The translations under genes were made by a program, and so were the position numbers. From the NCBI GenBank assembly GCA_963691705.1, contig OY829546.1, forward strand, positions 35,062,040-35,126,039: a DNA stretch of 64,000 bases, read 5' to 3'. Numbering within the stretch: the stretch's first letter is position 1; every line of letters begins with the position of its first letter. Below, one piece after another: positions 20,744-30,114 of this stretch. The notes under the pieces are model-generated. The model made no database searches and was not told where the DNA came from. It saw only the letters and a program-made list of their open reading frames with translations. Origin of the DNA: Viola odorata (taxonomy: Eukaryota; Streptophyta; Magnoliopsida; Malpighiales; Violaceae).

Positions 20744-22586
20744 CCAGAGAGTCATTCAGAACATGGCGAAAGTGTGCCGAGGGAGGGAGTTGAAGAAATT
20801 CCTCTTTCTCCTTTTTGGAACCCAGCATCTCCCCTATCAAGGGTGCAGTAAACTCATCTCGAGAAAAAGGTTGGGGAACCCCGACAGCGCGAAGGGCATC
20901 AAAGCAAAACCCTGCAAGATTCATACGGTAGGCTGGGACTCCGTCAGGACCAAGATTGATTGAGGGAGGCGGAGAAGAGCCCTGAGGAAAAATACTCTTG
21001 AAAGGAGTAAAAAACAGCTGCGGAGTAACCTTAGGCGGTAGCTCAGCAGTCGAATCCACCACAGGAGGTGTGACCACTACGTCAGGAATACAATGAGCAA
21101 TCGGAGAATCGGGAGCGTCAGATATGGGAGGAGGACATTCCATCGGTAGGCCCTCTCCCTTAGAAGAACAAGTTTTTTCCAACGCCTCAGCGGCTCCCGT
21201 TGGCTGAGAGGCGCCCGCCTCAGACAAAACAGCAGGCGTAGGAACAGTTGCCACATCCACAGGAGATGTCCCGGTAGCTTGTCCACTAGTGGCCACTCGA
21301 AGTTTTTTCCGACGCTGGGAAGCAGCAAAGGAAGAAGTATGGCAAAGGTCTGACTTAGCATCTGCATCCTCATCATCGCTAGTAATTACTGTCGTTGCGA
21401 CAGGCCTGGAGTCCGTCCCCGTGCGACGCTCCGGTAGCCAATTTTCCACAAAATGAGAAGTTCACACAGAGCTAACGGGCCTTCGCCCTCCCCGGGCAAC
21501 CGTTTTAGTTCTCTTCCTCGAAGGAGGAACGCTACCCCGACTTGAGCCCTCAGCCGAAGGCGAGGCCGGTAAAGTTTGAAGCGGTATTACGTTCAGAGGA
21601 GTACCAGCGTCACCTGGAAATCAACCGTTAGCTCCTTATAGCAAACAAAGTAGGCGAGGACCAAAGTAAAGAAAACATGGAAAGAAATAGGCTCACCCAT
21701 AATGCACTCTTCCAGAGGCTTGAACAGAGCAAAGGCACGAATGCGGTAGTGGGTATTCTCGTCTAACAAAGTGTTAGCCTGGTCCAACTCAGTTTTGGAC
21801 AAAATTGCGGGATTTGTCCAAACGGGACCTGCCAGTTCCTGATTAAAATTGATACGCCACAAACGTGACGGTAGCTCCAGAACAAAGAAGCTGCTCTTCC
21901 AATCAGCTACACCCTTCTTGAAGCCATGAAAACATTGCCAAAACGACTGCACGAGCGCATCATCCCACCGGGGAGTAATCTCGATTAAACAATTGTAGCA
22001 AATCATGCTAAAGAATTTGCGAAACAAATTGATAGATGGGGTAAAAATGTTCTTCAACTCGCAAGCGCGAAGAAAAGCATAAACCGCACACCAAGAGGAA
22101 GGAGTTATCTGGGCAGGATTAAGGCTATACTCCCGCAGCAGAGTTAATATCGACTCATGAACGGGAAAGCGGAAACCATAAAGGAACATTTTAAAATAAA
22201 GAAGCCTATAGTGGCCCCACCCTGGATTATGAAGCCGCATATCACTTCCGGGAATAGAAGGCTCATGCCCAGGAGGAAAGGTAATACCATGTTCCTCCAA
22301 TTCGGCTTTCAGAACCACATCGCAGGTAAAAATACTCGGTGAGTGGGCAACCTCGGGATCCATGGGCCTAGAGATAATCTGGCGAGGTCTATTCCTAGCC
22401 ATAGCAAACCAACAAAAAAGGAAATCTAAGAAGGGACGAATTGATACCTTAAAGGAGAAGAATCACAGAGAAATCGGCGGACAGTGACGAGCGGCCGAAA
22501 AGGTATTCGGAGAAGAAGACGAAGGAAGACAAGAAGGAAAATTTGAAGTGAGGGCAAAAGTTTTGAGAAATTGGAGAACAGCCCCT

Positions 22587-22664
22587 CTTAAAGGATAAAA
22601 ATGCCACCGCATTAATTGAGTCACCAATCGGGCGAAGACGCGTGTAAAAGAAGTTGGCCACGTG
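22587..22664 (-). promoter_or_regulatory. Candidate asg3-C promoter (TTTAAG box and G-box)
   Basis: CTTTAAG on the minus strand (22593-22587) lies about 185 bp upstream of the start, and CACGTG at 22659-22664. The order and the sequence around the G-box match asg3-A and the Tat-E copy. Confidence 0.45.
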
Positions 22665-22903
22665 GAAGCGCATTAAAGAAATTTGAAAAAAGAGAAGTTA
22701 TTCGTCGAGACTCCCCAAAGGGGCGAGACAGTATTCACCCAGTCAGAGTAACCACGAAGCGATTGCCTCAGTCAGTCCAACCGCTTGCGTTAGCTATCAC
22801 CAAGAACCAGCAGGCTAACAGAAGTAACGACAAAAAAAAAAGGAAAAATAGAAAGCATCATTTTATTCATAAAACGCCAACAGGCGGGTACAATGCAAAA
22901 CGG

Positions 22904-23326
22904 CTAATCCTCATCAGGCCAATAAATGCCGTGGTGATAAACCCCGTCATCATCAAGGAACGACATCTTCCCGTCAGCATTCGGGACCGGCTGGTCTGCC
23001 TCCCTTTCTAGGCAAGACCCTGACGGGCATGATTTTCCTTTGGCGCCCGAATCTGCCAACCCCACACCAGCACTGATGGGAAAATCCTCGTTCAGCGAGC
23101 AGTCAGGGGAAGGAAAACGTTTGCCACCCTCTTGAGTAGCAGAACCAGAAGAAGCCAACGTCACAAAGGGCGTTTTGGAAGTCCGTTTCCCCTGCTTCTT
23201 ACGACCCTTTCGGCGGACCGGAGGCCTCCATGGTGGCGAAGGAGGGGGATGATCTGAGTCTGGCGAAGTTGGGGGAGTCGGCAAGGAGTCACGATCCATG
23301 GAACTTAAGAAATAAAAATCTGCCAT
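22904..23326 (-). CDS. asg2, copy C: Pro-rich, basic, acidic-tailed antisense protein (140 aa)
   Basis: The start at 23326 (MADFYFLSSMDRDS) is supported by copy A; an in-frame Met further upstream is not conserved and falls on the TATA side. In order: PTPPTSPDSDHPP, PPWRPP, basic RRKGRKKQGKR (possible nuclear signal), a Ser/Gly-rich middle, and the acidic tail FLDDDGVYHHGIYWPDED. The frame is intact. No known domain; short proteins with a basic patch and an acidic tail often bind nucleic acid or proteins, but that is only a guess. Confidence 0.65.
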   Translation of the reverse strand: MADFYFLSSMDRDSLPTPPTSPDSDHPPPSPPWRPPVRRKGRKKQGKRTSKTPFVTLASSGSATQEGGKRFPSPDCSLNEDFPISAGVGLADSGAKGKSCPSGSCLEREADQPVPNADGKMSFLDDDGVYHHGIYWPDED

Positions 23327-23392
23327 GCCACCTGCAAAAGCAAAAAAGAAGGAAAAGGAAGAAGATGAACATAAAAGGGAAACCAAACTCCC

Positions 23393-23400
23393 TTATATAG
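23393..23400 (-). promoter_or_regulatory. Candidate TATA box of asg2-C
   Basis: The minus strand reads CTATATAA about 67 bp upstream of the asg2-C ATG, matching the position in copy A. Confidence 0.45.
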
Positions 23401-23813
23401 CCGAGTGAGCATCTCGATCCCTGAAAAATCAATTAAGACGCTTGGGAAAAATAACTGCAATTGCAGAATCCGATCCGTCGCAGGCGCGTCTGCTCGTCGA
23501 ATGCACCAATCAAAGGGCACCAAAGAACCGCCCAACCACCTGCCACTGAAAAGACGGCCCTGTAACAGTCAAGACAGAGCATTCATTGCTAATCCCCGGA
23601 ACACGACCACTGCAATACAATGTCCCGAGGAGGACCCATTTTCAGTTGGGCTCATGACAAATATTTCCAACCAATAAAGCAAGCAACCACGCAAGAGAAA
23701 GAGAAGACTTGGGAAAAAGCAGAGACAGTTATTTATTTATGGCCAGGTGGCCTTAGCGTTCAAATATGTACAAGAAACATAAGAAAAGCAACGAGAAGAA
23801 GCGGGGCCAGCGG

Positions 23814-24197
23814 TCAGATATTGGACCCCGCATCATCTTCCCCTGGCACGACGGGAACCTCCCTTAAAGCGTCAGCGACGGAGGTCAGTTGGGAAGAGCA
23901 AGCTCTCATGCCCTTTAAGCAGCAGGCCAGCAGATCTTTCCTCTGCTGCAGCATCGAGGCCACCATATCAAGGTGAGCACTGACAGTGGCCAGTTTCGCC
24001 AAACTCTCTAGGGGATTAAAATCCTCCAGAGTTATTCCCAGCTGTCTAGATAGAATAGGGGTTAGCACCCCCCGCAACTCCAGGACATCCTCGGAGGTCT
24101 TGGTGATCATCCTCTCCAGGAAGTCGATGTCACCCTCAGTAAGATTCTTCAGGGTCAGAGTTTTGGAGATCAGGAAATTGCGAGTCAGTTCATCCAT
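23814..24197 (-). CDS. asg1, copy C: conserved antisense orphan (127 aa)
   Basis: The start at 24197 (MDELTRNFLISKTLTLKNL) aligns with all other copies; the longer frame to 24245 is not conserved. The frame is intact, with the LQQRKDLLACCLKGMR block. The ATG lies 196 bp from the 3' LTR. It differs from copy A at many positions yet keeps length and frame, the pattern expected of a protein under purifying selection. No known domain. Confidence 0.7.
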   Translation of the reverse strand: MDELTRNFLISKTLTLKNLTEGDIDFLERMITKTSEDVLELRGVLTPILSRQLGITLEDFNPLESLAKLATVSAHLDMVASMLQQRKDLLACCLKGMRACSSQLTSVADALREVPVVPGEDDAGSNI

Positions 24198-24259
24198 GGC
24201 GGAATACGAAAAGAAAGAACGTGAAAAATGCGAAGAAACTGGCACAGAGAAACCTCTGA

Positions 24260-24266
24260 TTTATAG
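24260..24266 (-). promoter_or_regulatory. Candidate TATA box of asg1-C
   Basis: The minus strand reads CTATAAA 63 bp upstream of the ATG at 24197, the same spacing as in the other three asg1 copies. Confidence 0.5.
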
Positions 24267-24393
24267 ATCCTGACAAAAAACCCGTCAGGACCATTTTTCT
24301 GAGGCAAACCGCCCCGGTACATAAAGGGACTCTCCGTGAGAGAAGGAACGTTAGCCCTTGGTAAACACTCGGGCTCATTTTCAGTTGGGCTTA

Positions 24394-24963
24394 TGATAAC
24401 AATCCACCTAAAAGAAAGGGTATTTTCGCCTATCACCCGGTGGGGAGAGGCATAGCTACTGTTTAACACCACCACGGTAGGGACAAGATCGCTACCTTCC
24501 CCAAAGGCTAATGCTACAGAGGCTAACGGGGCCTTACCGGCTCCTTTCACGGACCTCCTGCTTGATTCAAAGAGTTATCTCACCCAGAGGAAACCACGCG
24601 TCAGGATTAACGCTCAGGCCATTATCCTACCGCGGCAATATCTACCTAAACACCTACCGTCGAGGTAGCGTATCACGATAAGGGCGAATCACAGACCCTA
24701 ACGCGAGCGATAGCTCCGTACCCGTTTACTTGGGCGGGAACGCCCCCTTTCTTCTATAAATACCTCCCCCACAAAGGAGGCAGGTAAGCGGACTTGACTA
24801 GCCAAAACTCTGCCAATTTCAGTACACCTACTGACTTAAGCATCGGAGTATTTCCACCGGAGACCCCCTCCGGCGTATTGCAGGTACCGTGGACCGTCGT
24901 GCACACTGATCCGAGAAGAGCTGCTCCGCCATACATCCTTCGGCAAAAGACAAATTATTATCA
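24394..24963 (+). repeat. 3' LTR of Tat-C (570 bp)
   Basis: Begins TGATAACAAT and ends ATTATCA; TATAAATA at 24755-24762; family core GACTTAAGCATCGGAGT and CCCCCTCCGGCG...TGCAGGTAC. The inner border has the conserved CTCATTTTCAGTTGGGCTTA. Its right edge falls inside the asg1 gene of Tat-D. Confidence 0.85.
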
Positions 24964-25064
24964 GTCTTGATCAGTATATTTTCCATAAAGCCAACGTCAC
25001 CGTCATTGAGGTTCTTCAGGGTGTGGGTTTTGGAGATCAGAAAGTTCTTGGTAAGACTGTCCAT
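24964..25064 (-). pseudogene. asg1 of Tat-D, truncated by the Tat-C insertion
   Basis: Starts MDSLTKNFLISKTHTLKNL at 25064 and keeps the frame through MENILIKT, where the Tat-C LTR begins. The ATG is 206 bp from its LTR, with TTATAAA on the minus strand about 65 bp upstream (25132-25125). The cut shows that Tat-C inserted into this gene. Confidence 0.75.
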
Positions 25065-25270
25065 GATGAAAATACGAAGAAGAAATGCTAAAAAGATGTG
25101 TAATTGGTGCGAGGAAGATTCGAATTTATAAGCCTCAAGAAAAGGCGATAAAAGTCATGCTTCTCGAGGGCCGAGCCACCCGGTATAGCACGAGTCGACC
25201 GGTACAATCCGAACGGAAGCTGAAATGATAGCCCTTGGTAAATACTCAGGCTCGTTTTCAGTTGGGCTTA

Positions 25271-25805
25271 AGATAACAATTAAGGCTACCCCAAGGGTAT
25301 TATCATCCTTGTTTTATTGCAAAGGCCAGAATCCTACTGCGCCAGCCAGGGGTCAGCCGAGGAAGGTTGATGCCCCTTAGCCAGCAAGGAGCTCTGGGAT
25401 GGTCGACATCAGCGAAGGGGGGGGGGGGTCTCACGCGTCATCCACCTGCACGCACGACGCTATCCCATCCCAGGACAGCTATGACGTCACTGGAAGTTGT
25501 CGCCTATGACGTCCCTTGAAGCTATCGCCTATGACATCACTTAAGGCGTTATCTCCCCCGATAATACCTTCCACTAAAATTAACTCCCTCGTGCTGCCTA
25601 TAAATCCCCACCATTTAAAACGTAAGGTAAGCCTAAGATTGCTACGGGAACCTCTGCTATTTTGAACAACCATAATAACTTAAGCATCGGAGTGTCTACG
25701 ACGGAGCCCCCCCTCCGGCGCTTTGCAGGTACATTCGACGGTAACTACAGTGACTCTGATTGGCCCCACCTCCACTTCCGACTCCAAGAACCTCGAATCT
25801 TATCA
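25271..25805 (+). repeat. 3' LTR of Tat-D (535 bp)
   Basis: Starts AGATAACAAT (the TG start mutated to AG) and ends CTTATCA. It has TATAAAT at about 25600 and the core CTTAAGCATCGGAGTGTCTAC with CCCCTCCGGCGCTTTGCAGG. It contains a 12-13 bp G run near 25417. It is more degraded than the other Tat LTRs. Confidence 0.75.
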
Positions 25806-26822
25806 TCTAGTGTGCCGCAAGGCCAAGTCGAAGATTGTAAACCATGGTGAGTATATGTGTCTGCTAGTTCCTTCTCACTCTAAGACCGATTTGTCCATGG
25901 ATTTTGTTGTGGGTTTGCCTAAGTCTAGGCAAGGGAAGGATAGTATTTTTGTCATTGTGGATAAATTTTCTAAGATGGCACATTTTATTTCGTGTGCTAC
26001 TACTCATGATGCGACTTATATTGCTGACTTGTTCTTTAAATAAGTGGTACGATTGTATGGTGTACCTTTGTCTATTGTCAGTGATAGGGATAGCAAGTTC
26101 CTTAGCCATTTTTGGCGCGTTTTGTGGAAGAAACTTGGTACAAAGTTGCTCTATTCTACATCTTGTCATCCACACACCAACAAACAGACGTGGTGAATCA
26201 AACCCTAGGTTTGTTGTTGCGAACATTAGTTCCTAAGCATATGTCCACATGGGTAGAGTGTTTACTATTTATTTAATTTTCTTACAATCGTTATGTTCAT
26301 TCAACTACACATTATTCACCTTTTGGGCTTGTGTATGGCTTTAATCCTATGACACCTTTGGATTTGACCCCTTTGCCTGTGGTGAAGAAATTACATGAGA
26401 AGGCCAAGCACAACACAAAGCGAATGAATGAGAAGTTGGCACACAAGAGGAACGTTGGAAGGAGGACTATTTCCTTCAACGTTGGTGATTGGGCATGGCT
26501 GCACTTACCCCGTGAGAGGTTTCCAGCCCAACGCCATAGAAAGATGGATGTGAGAGGCGATGATCCTTTTCAGATCACTGAGAAGATCAACAACATTGCT
26601 TACAAGCTCGACTTTCCAAGTGAGTATGGATCCGTGAGTGCTACATTCAACATTTCTGACTTGACATTATTTGATCTAGGTAATGATCTTGATGATGATG
26701 TCGTTGGAGAAAATTTAAGGGCAAATTCTTTCAAAGGGGGAGGGACTAATGCGAATCCTCGAACCAATGACATTAGCACCTCACATGCGCATGCCAACGT
26801 GCCATTGCACCTATCGGACCCA
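25806..26822 (+). pseudogene. Degenerate chromovirus-like Ty3/gypsy integrase
   Basis: The frame resumes in the zinc-finger region (VCRKAKSK), then [20 protein letters not shown] with the first catalytic Asp and [19 protein letters not shown] with the second. A TAA at 26041-26043 and a frameshift near 26195, where the catalytic Glu should be, break it. A C-terminal part in another frame (26331-26822) has GDWAWLHLPRERFPAQRH and the ATFNISDL motif found at the end of integrases in chromovirus-related elements. Non-functional. The 5' portion is displaced by the nested Tat elements. Confidence 0.75.
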
Positions 26823-27278
26823 TGACGCACGCTATAAGTAAGGAACTTCAAGGGAGGTTATCCTCACTCATTTACAAGAGCTTGAGCATGAAAACCGCAT
26901 CGAGGACGCTATCCTATGAGAAAAGACTCCAAGACTCGTGACACTACTCATTGTCGGACACGGCGCGCCCAACGAGCCCGAGAGAGTGACGCCTGAGCCA
27001 TCTTGGACATATGAAGATTTCCACGAGCCCTGACCTAAATACAAGACCGATTGGGATGTGAGAAGGTTTCTGATCAAGTTTCATACCAATCGGGCTAGGA
27101 ATTTAGAAGATGGCTCGATTCGACCTTGTGACGCACAAGCTAGGTACATAGGCGGTGCGACTTGGAGGGTTAGAGCCAAAACGCAGGTTGACCATGCGTT
27201 TCCATGTTTTATTTCTTAGGAGACTTTTATTTTAATTATTTAATAAGTTTGGATGATAATTGGATTAATTACTCGAAT
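26823..27278 (+). other. 3' non-coding end of the chromovirus-like element
   Basis: Just before this stretch, still in the coding end, lies CAAAGGGGGAGGGACT (about 26734), a good polypurine-tract candidate. The rest is degenerate and its LTR borders are not recognisable. The solo LTR at 27279-28091 interrupts it. Confidence 0.4.
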
Positions 27279-28091
27279 TGATGCAATCCGGCCTCGTTTT
27301 AATGAGTCAGATTGTGTCAATAGATGTAGCTTGGGTTACTTGATAAAACCCAATCAATTTTGAACAAGAAACACAAGAATCGGAGATGGATTAGAGAAGA
27401 AACGCAGTGGATTTTAGAGAAGGAAGAAGAAAAAAATCTGGGAATTTAAGTGTTAATTTGCGGTTAATTATCCAATCGAAAATGATCAATCAATAAACAA
27501 ACATCTAAATCAACTTATAATCAATCATCCATTCATAGGAATCTATAATATTCAATAAACATAATAATCCCCATGTTCTATGCAATTGCAACAAGAATAA
27601 GTAATTAAAGATTGAAGGTAAAATGAATTTTACTTGCAATGAATCAAGGTGCCTTCTACGCTTGATCCTTATAAGGATATTTCAAGGTGTTTAGAGGGAG
27701 GAGTACTCTCTAGATCAATCAATAAACACTCATTAAAAACTAATTAAAGAAAATGAAGTAGGAAGCTATTTGTAGGAGCTTCAAAATTAGGTCTAAAACA
27801 TAGTTTCGAATTTCTGACGAGGGGATAGCATGATCACGCCTAGCAGATAACGTGATCACGCCCAAAACATAAGGTTTTTGCCAATCCGAGCATACAATAC
27901 CGTGATCACGCCTAGAAGATAACATGATCACTCCGGCTGCTTCCAAAAATGCCAAACTTGGCTTTTCGCGAAGGAAACTCAGCCACACGGGTGACCTCGG
28001 GTTGGCACGAATCTCGCCTACTTTTGGTGACTCTTGGCCTCCGAATGTGTGATCATTCATTGCCTAAATGAATCCATGTGTGATCGCATCA
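27279..28091 (-). repeat. Solo LTR (813 bp), related to the mini LTR element at 17469-20743
   Basis: Starts TGATGCAATCCGGCC and ends GATCGCATCA, with imperfect inverted termini comparable to TGATATGATCC/GGATCATATCA. Inside are three GTGATCACG/GTGATCAC words with neighbouring CGCC, as in the mini element's LTR, and a minus-strand TACAAATAG at the place of its TATAAATAG. No interior or second LTR is present. The flanks share only GAAT, so a clean TSD is not visible. Confidence 0.6.
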
Positions 28092-28562
28092 TTGAATAGA
28101 ATACCTAATTCTATTTTGACTAGGTTTAGGCTATGCCTACTTAAGGAGTCGCTTGGCTCATTGTAAAGTTTTTTACCCCGACTTTGATAATTTTAAGACT
28201 ATGTCTTGTGAGATGTTTCTCCAAATCGTTCATGGATGAACCTTGGCATCAATTGAGTCCGAACGCTCGGTTGGTTTTCAAGTAAATCTCGAAAGTTCAA
28301 ACACTTGTGTCGTTTCCCCTAGGTTGATATTCACAAGTTGAATATAGGTCTAGAACTCAATCAAGAACCCTCACTTGTATCGATTAGGTTGCTTAGCATA
28401 GGTTGCTTAGAACTCGATCAAGAACCATCACTTGTATCGATTAGGTTGCTTAGCATAGGTTGCTAAAAGGTCTAAGCTCTTCAAGTTGAGTTTATCTCAT
28501 TCCGCATTCGAATTCCAAGCTTGAACTAGATCAAACACTTGAAGGCATTTTCTAGGCAACTA
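28092..28562. repeat. Repeat-derived stretch with a 57-bp direct duplication
   Basis: The segment 'AACTCAATCAAGAACCCTCA...GGTTGCTTAG' (about 28352-28408) is followed immediately by a near copy (28409-28465). It probably belongs to the 3' LTR region of the chromovirus-like element that the solo LTR interrupts. No coding signal. Confidence 0.4.
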
Positions 28563-28925
28563 CGATCGTAAAAACAATCTATGATAGCTTTGTCTACAAC
28601 AGAGGCAGATAATATGGCTCTGACAGAGGCGGCTAAGGAACCAATGTGGTTGGGAATGGTTTCAGAGATTGGTTCCAATCATGAAACTATTTGGTTACAT
28701 TGTGATAGTTAGAGTGCGATTCACTTGGCCAAGAATCAAGTATACCATGCTAGAACGAAGCATATTGTTGTGAGGTATCACAAGGTTAGAGAATTGGTGA
28801 ATTCTTGTGAGATTGATTTTGTGAAGGTTGGTACTCAAGACAGTGCAACTAATATGTTGACCAAGACAGTGGTGGTGGACATGTTTAGGCATTGCCTAGG
28901 CTTGGTTAGTGTGGTGCAGACACAC
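28563..28925 (+). pseudogene. Ty1/copia RNase H C-terminal fragment
   Basis: The frame encodes the end of a copia polyprotein: ALSTTEADNMALTEAAKE, then WLHCDS, SAIHLAKNQVYHARTKHI and the terminal MLTKTV...FRHCLGL. One in-frame TAG is at 28710-28712 (CAG expected after CDS). Everything upstream is missing. It is a small relic adjoining the previous element. Confidence 0.8.
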
Positions 28926-29204
28926 CAGGACCTTAGGGGGATTAGCAAGTTAGTGATGATGTATTTCAGGGTTAGTGATGGAAGAGATATCAAGCGAAGG
29001 TGGAGGTTGTTAAATATTGGCTTTAATAGTAAATATAGGCCCAAGTTATGTCGGCCCACAAGTGTCCTAATTCTTCTAGAACTGGTATTACATGTGCTAG
29101 AGGTTGAAGTTGTGTAGGAGTCTTCCCTAGGGTCATTCCTAGCCTTGTTGATTTTGATATGGTTGTCTATGAATAAACCTGCTACCTGCCCTAGAATGTG
29201 TAAA

Positions 29205-29545
29205 TTATTGATTTTCAACTTTAGCTCCCTTGTATTGGTCATTAGATACACTACCGGTCATCTCTCTTGCTTCAACTACCCTAGCACAATCCACGACTGC
29301 TGAGAACGATCGAAACTCAAGTGCTATAGTAGCATGGAATAAAGGATTAGTAAGTCCTCTTATAAATCTCTTCACTTTCTTCTCCTCTGTAGGGATAAGA
29401 TGGCAACCATACCATGACAACTTTCTAAATCATCCCTTATACTCAGATAAACTCATATTACCTTGAGTTCACCTCTTAAACTCATACGTTCTATCATCTT
29501 TGACACTCTCAGGTAAAAAATGATCTAGAAAAATGGTGTAAAATT
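29205..29545 (-). pseudogene. Ty3/gypsy gag, C-terminal half of a gene split by Tat-E
   Basis: The minus frame reads MSLSEYKG, then PTEEKKVKRFIRGLTNPLF and FSAVVDCARVVEA, typical of the retrotransposon gag domain of chromovirus-type elements, with stops near 29435 and 29490. It begins exactly at the Tat-E left border. The other half is at 36403-36826. Confidence 0.65.
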
Positions 29546-30114
29546 TGATAAGATTACAACTTCTTTGCGGAAGGGTAGACGGGAAAATGGCTTCCGGGAC
29601 ACACCGTCTGCGACCGCCCGGTGTACCTGCAAAGCGCTGGAGGGGGCCCCCGGCGTAAACACTCCGATGCCAAAGTCAGTACGAGTGGTGAAAGTAGCAG
29701 AGCTTTGGCCAGTGATCTTAGACTTACCTCCCCTCTAGATTGTGTGGGGGGGGATTTATAGGCGGAAAGTAGAGTGTTTTCTGGGGAGCTCGATCATACA
29801 AGGCGCTAACGGGCCCGTTAGAAGATTGACACTCCCCGTCAATGGTACGCTATCGTTGAGTTAGATATGTATATGGGGGTAGGTTTTACCTAGGCAAGGC
29901 AACACCTACGTTCTTTATGGGACACCATGTTTGGCCTATGTGTCATGGCAAAGTGATGTGTGGGGCCCCTTCGCTGATGTCGACCATCCTAGTATTGATC
30001 GCATGGAGTGAGGCGATAGCCTCTATGTTGTCTGAGCGGTTGGTACAACAGCTTTCTACCCCTAACGCGGGGTATAAGATGAAAATTCCCTTGGCGTTAA
30101 GTGTATTGTTATCA
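29546..30114 (-). repeat. 3' LTR of Tat-E (569 bp)
   Basis: Minus strand starts TGATAACAATACAC and ends in CTTATCA. It holds the family core (CCGGGCGGTCGCAGACGG region, CTCCGATGCC complement, TATAAATCC). A roughly 15-bp segment present in the partner LTR is missing near 29940. Confidence 0.85.

Larger units (their letters stand above)
16949..22402 (-). pseudogene. asg3, copy C: spliced antisense gene split by a 3.3-kb LTR element, one nonsense codon
   Basis: Start MARNRPRQIISRPMDPEVAH at 22402. Exon 1 (22402-21697) has the gypsy-type-transposon-like domain (YFKMFLYGFRFPVHES, LNPAQITPSSWCAVYAFL). An 83-bp intron (21696-21614, GTGAGC...TTCCAG) interrupts ATG-G in phase 1, the same Met-Gly site as intron 1 of asg4. 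Exon 2 runs from 21613, with a TGA at 21464-21462, a DDEDADAKSD acidic tract and RDEFTAPLIGEM. At codon 'NDSL' (20744-20748) the mini LTR element interrupts. The frame resumes in phase at 17468 and ends in a repeat-containing coiled coil (a 51-bp direct duplication encodes DREKS-GKAKVEVLEAEL twice), with the stop at 16949. Removing the insertion and one TSD restores the frame, so the insertion came after the gene's last functional state or into a nearly intact copy. Confidence 0.75.
11465..24963 (+). mobile_element. Tat-C: Tat-lineage retrotransposon, 5'-truncated, with the fullest antisense module
   Basis: Order: integrase, two tandem-repeat arrays, antisense asg4-asg3-asg2-asg1, 3' LTR (24394-24963). 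The 5' LTR, gag, protease and RT are missing: the integrase frame opens about 11465, directly after the Tat-B asg3 promoter, so a deletion or recombination fused the two. The right end interrupts the asg1 gene of Tat-D, so GTCTT (24964-24968) is the expected TSD. A 3.3-kb mini LTR element is nested in asg3. Confidence 0.75.
24964..25805 (+). mobile_element. Tat-D: 3' end of another Tat-lineage element, interrupted by Tat-C
   Basis: Consists of the first 34 codons of an antisense asg1 gene and a 535-bp 3' LTR. Its remaining parts should lie on the far side of Tat-C, outside the window. It was inserted into the chromovirus-like integrase that resumes at 25806; TCTAG (25806-25810) is its expected TSD. 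Confidence 0.75.

Noticed and set aside
24828..24963. C-terminal extension of the Tat-D asg1 frame
   Set aside because: After about 34 codons the frame reads into the Tat-C LTR, so the extra residues are accidental.
25417..25430. Long G run as a G-quadruplex regulatory element
   Set aside because: A single homopolymer in a degraded LTR; other family LTRs lack it.
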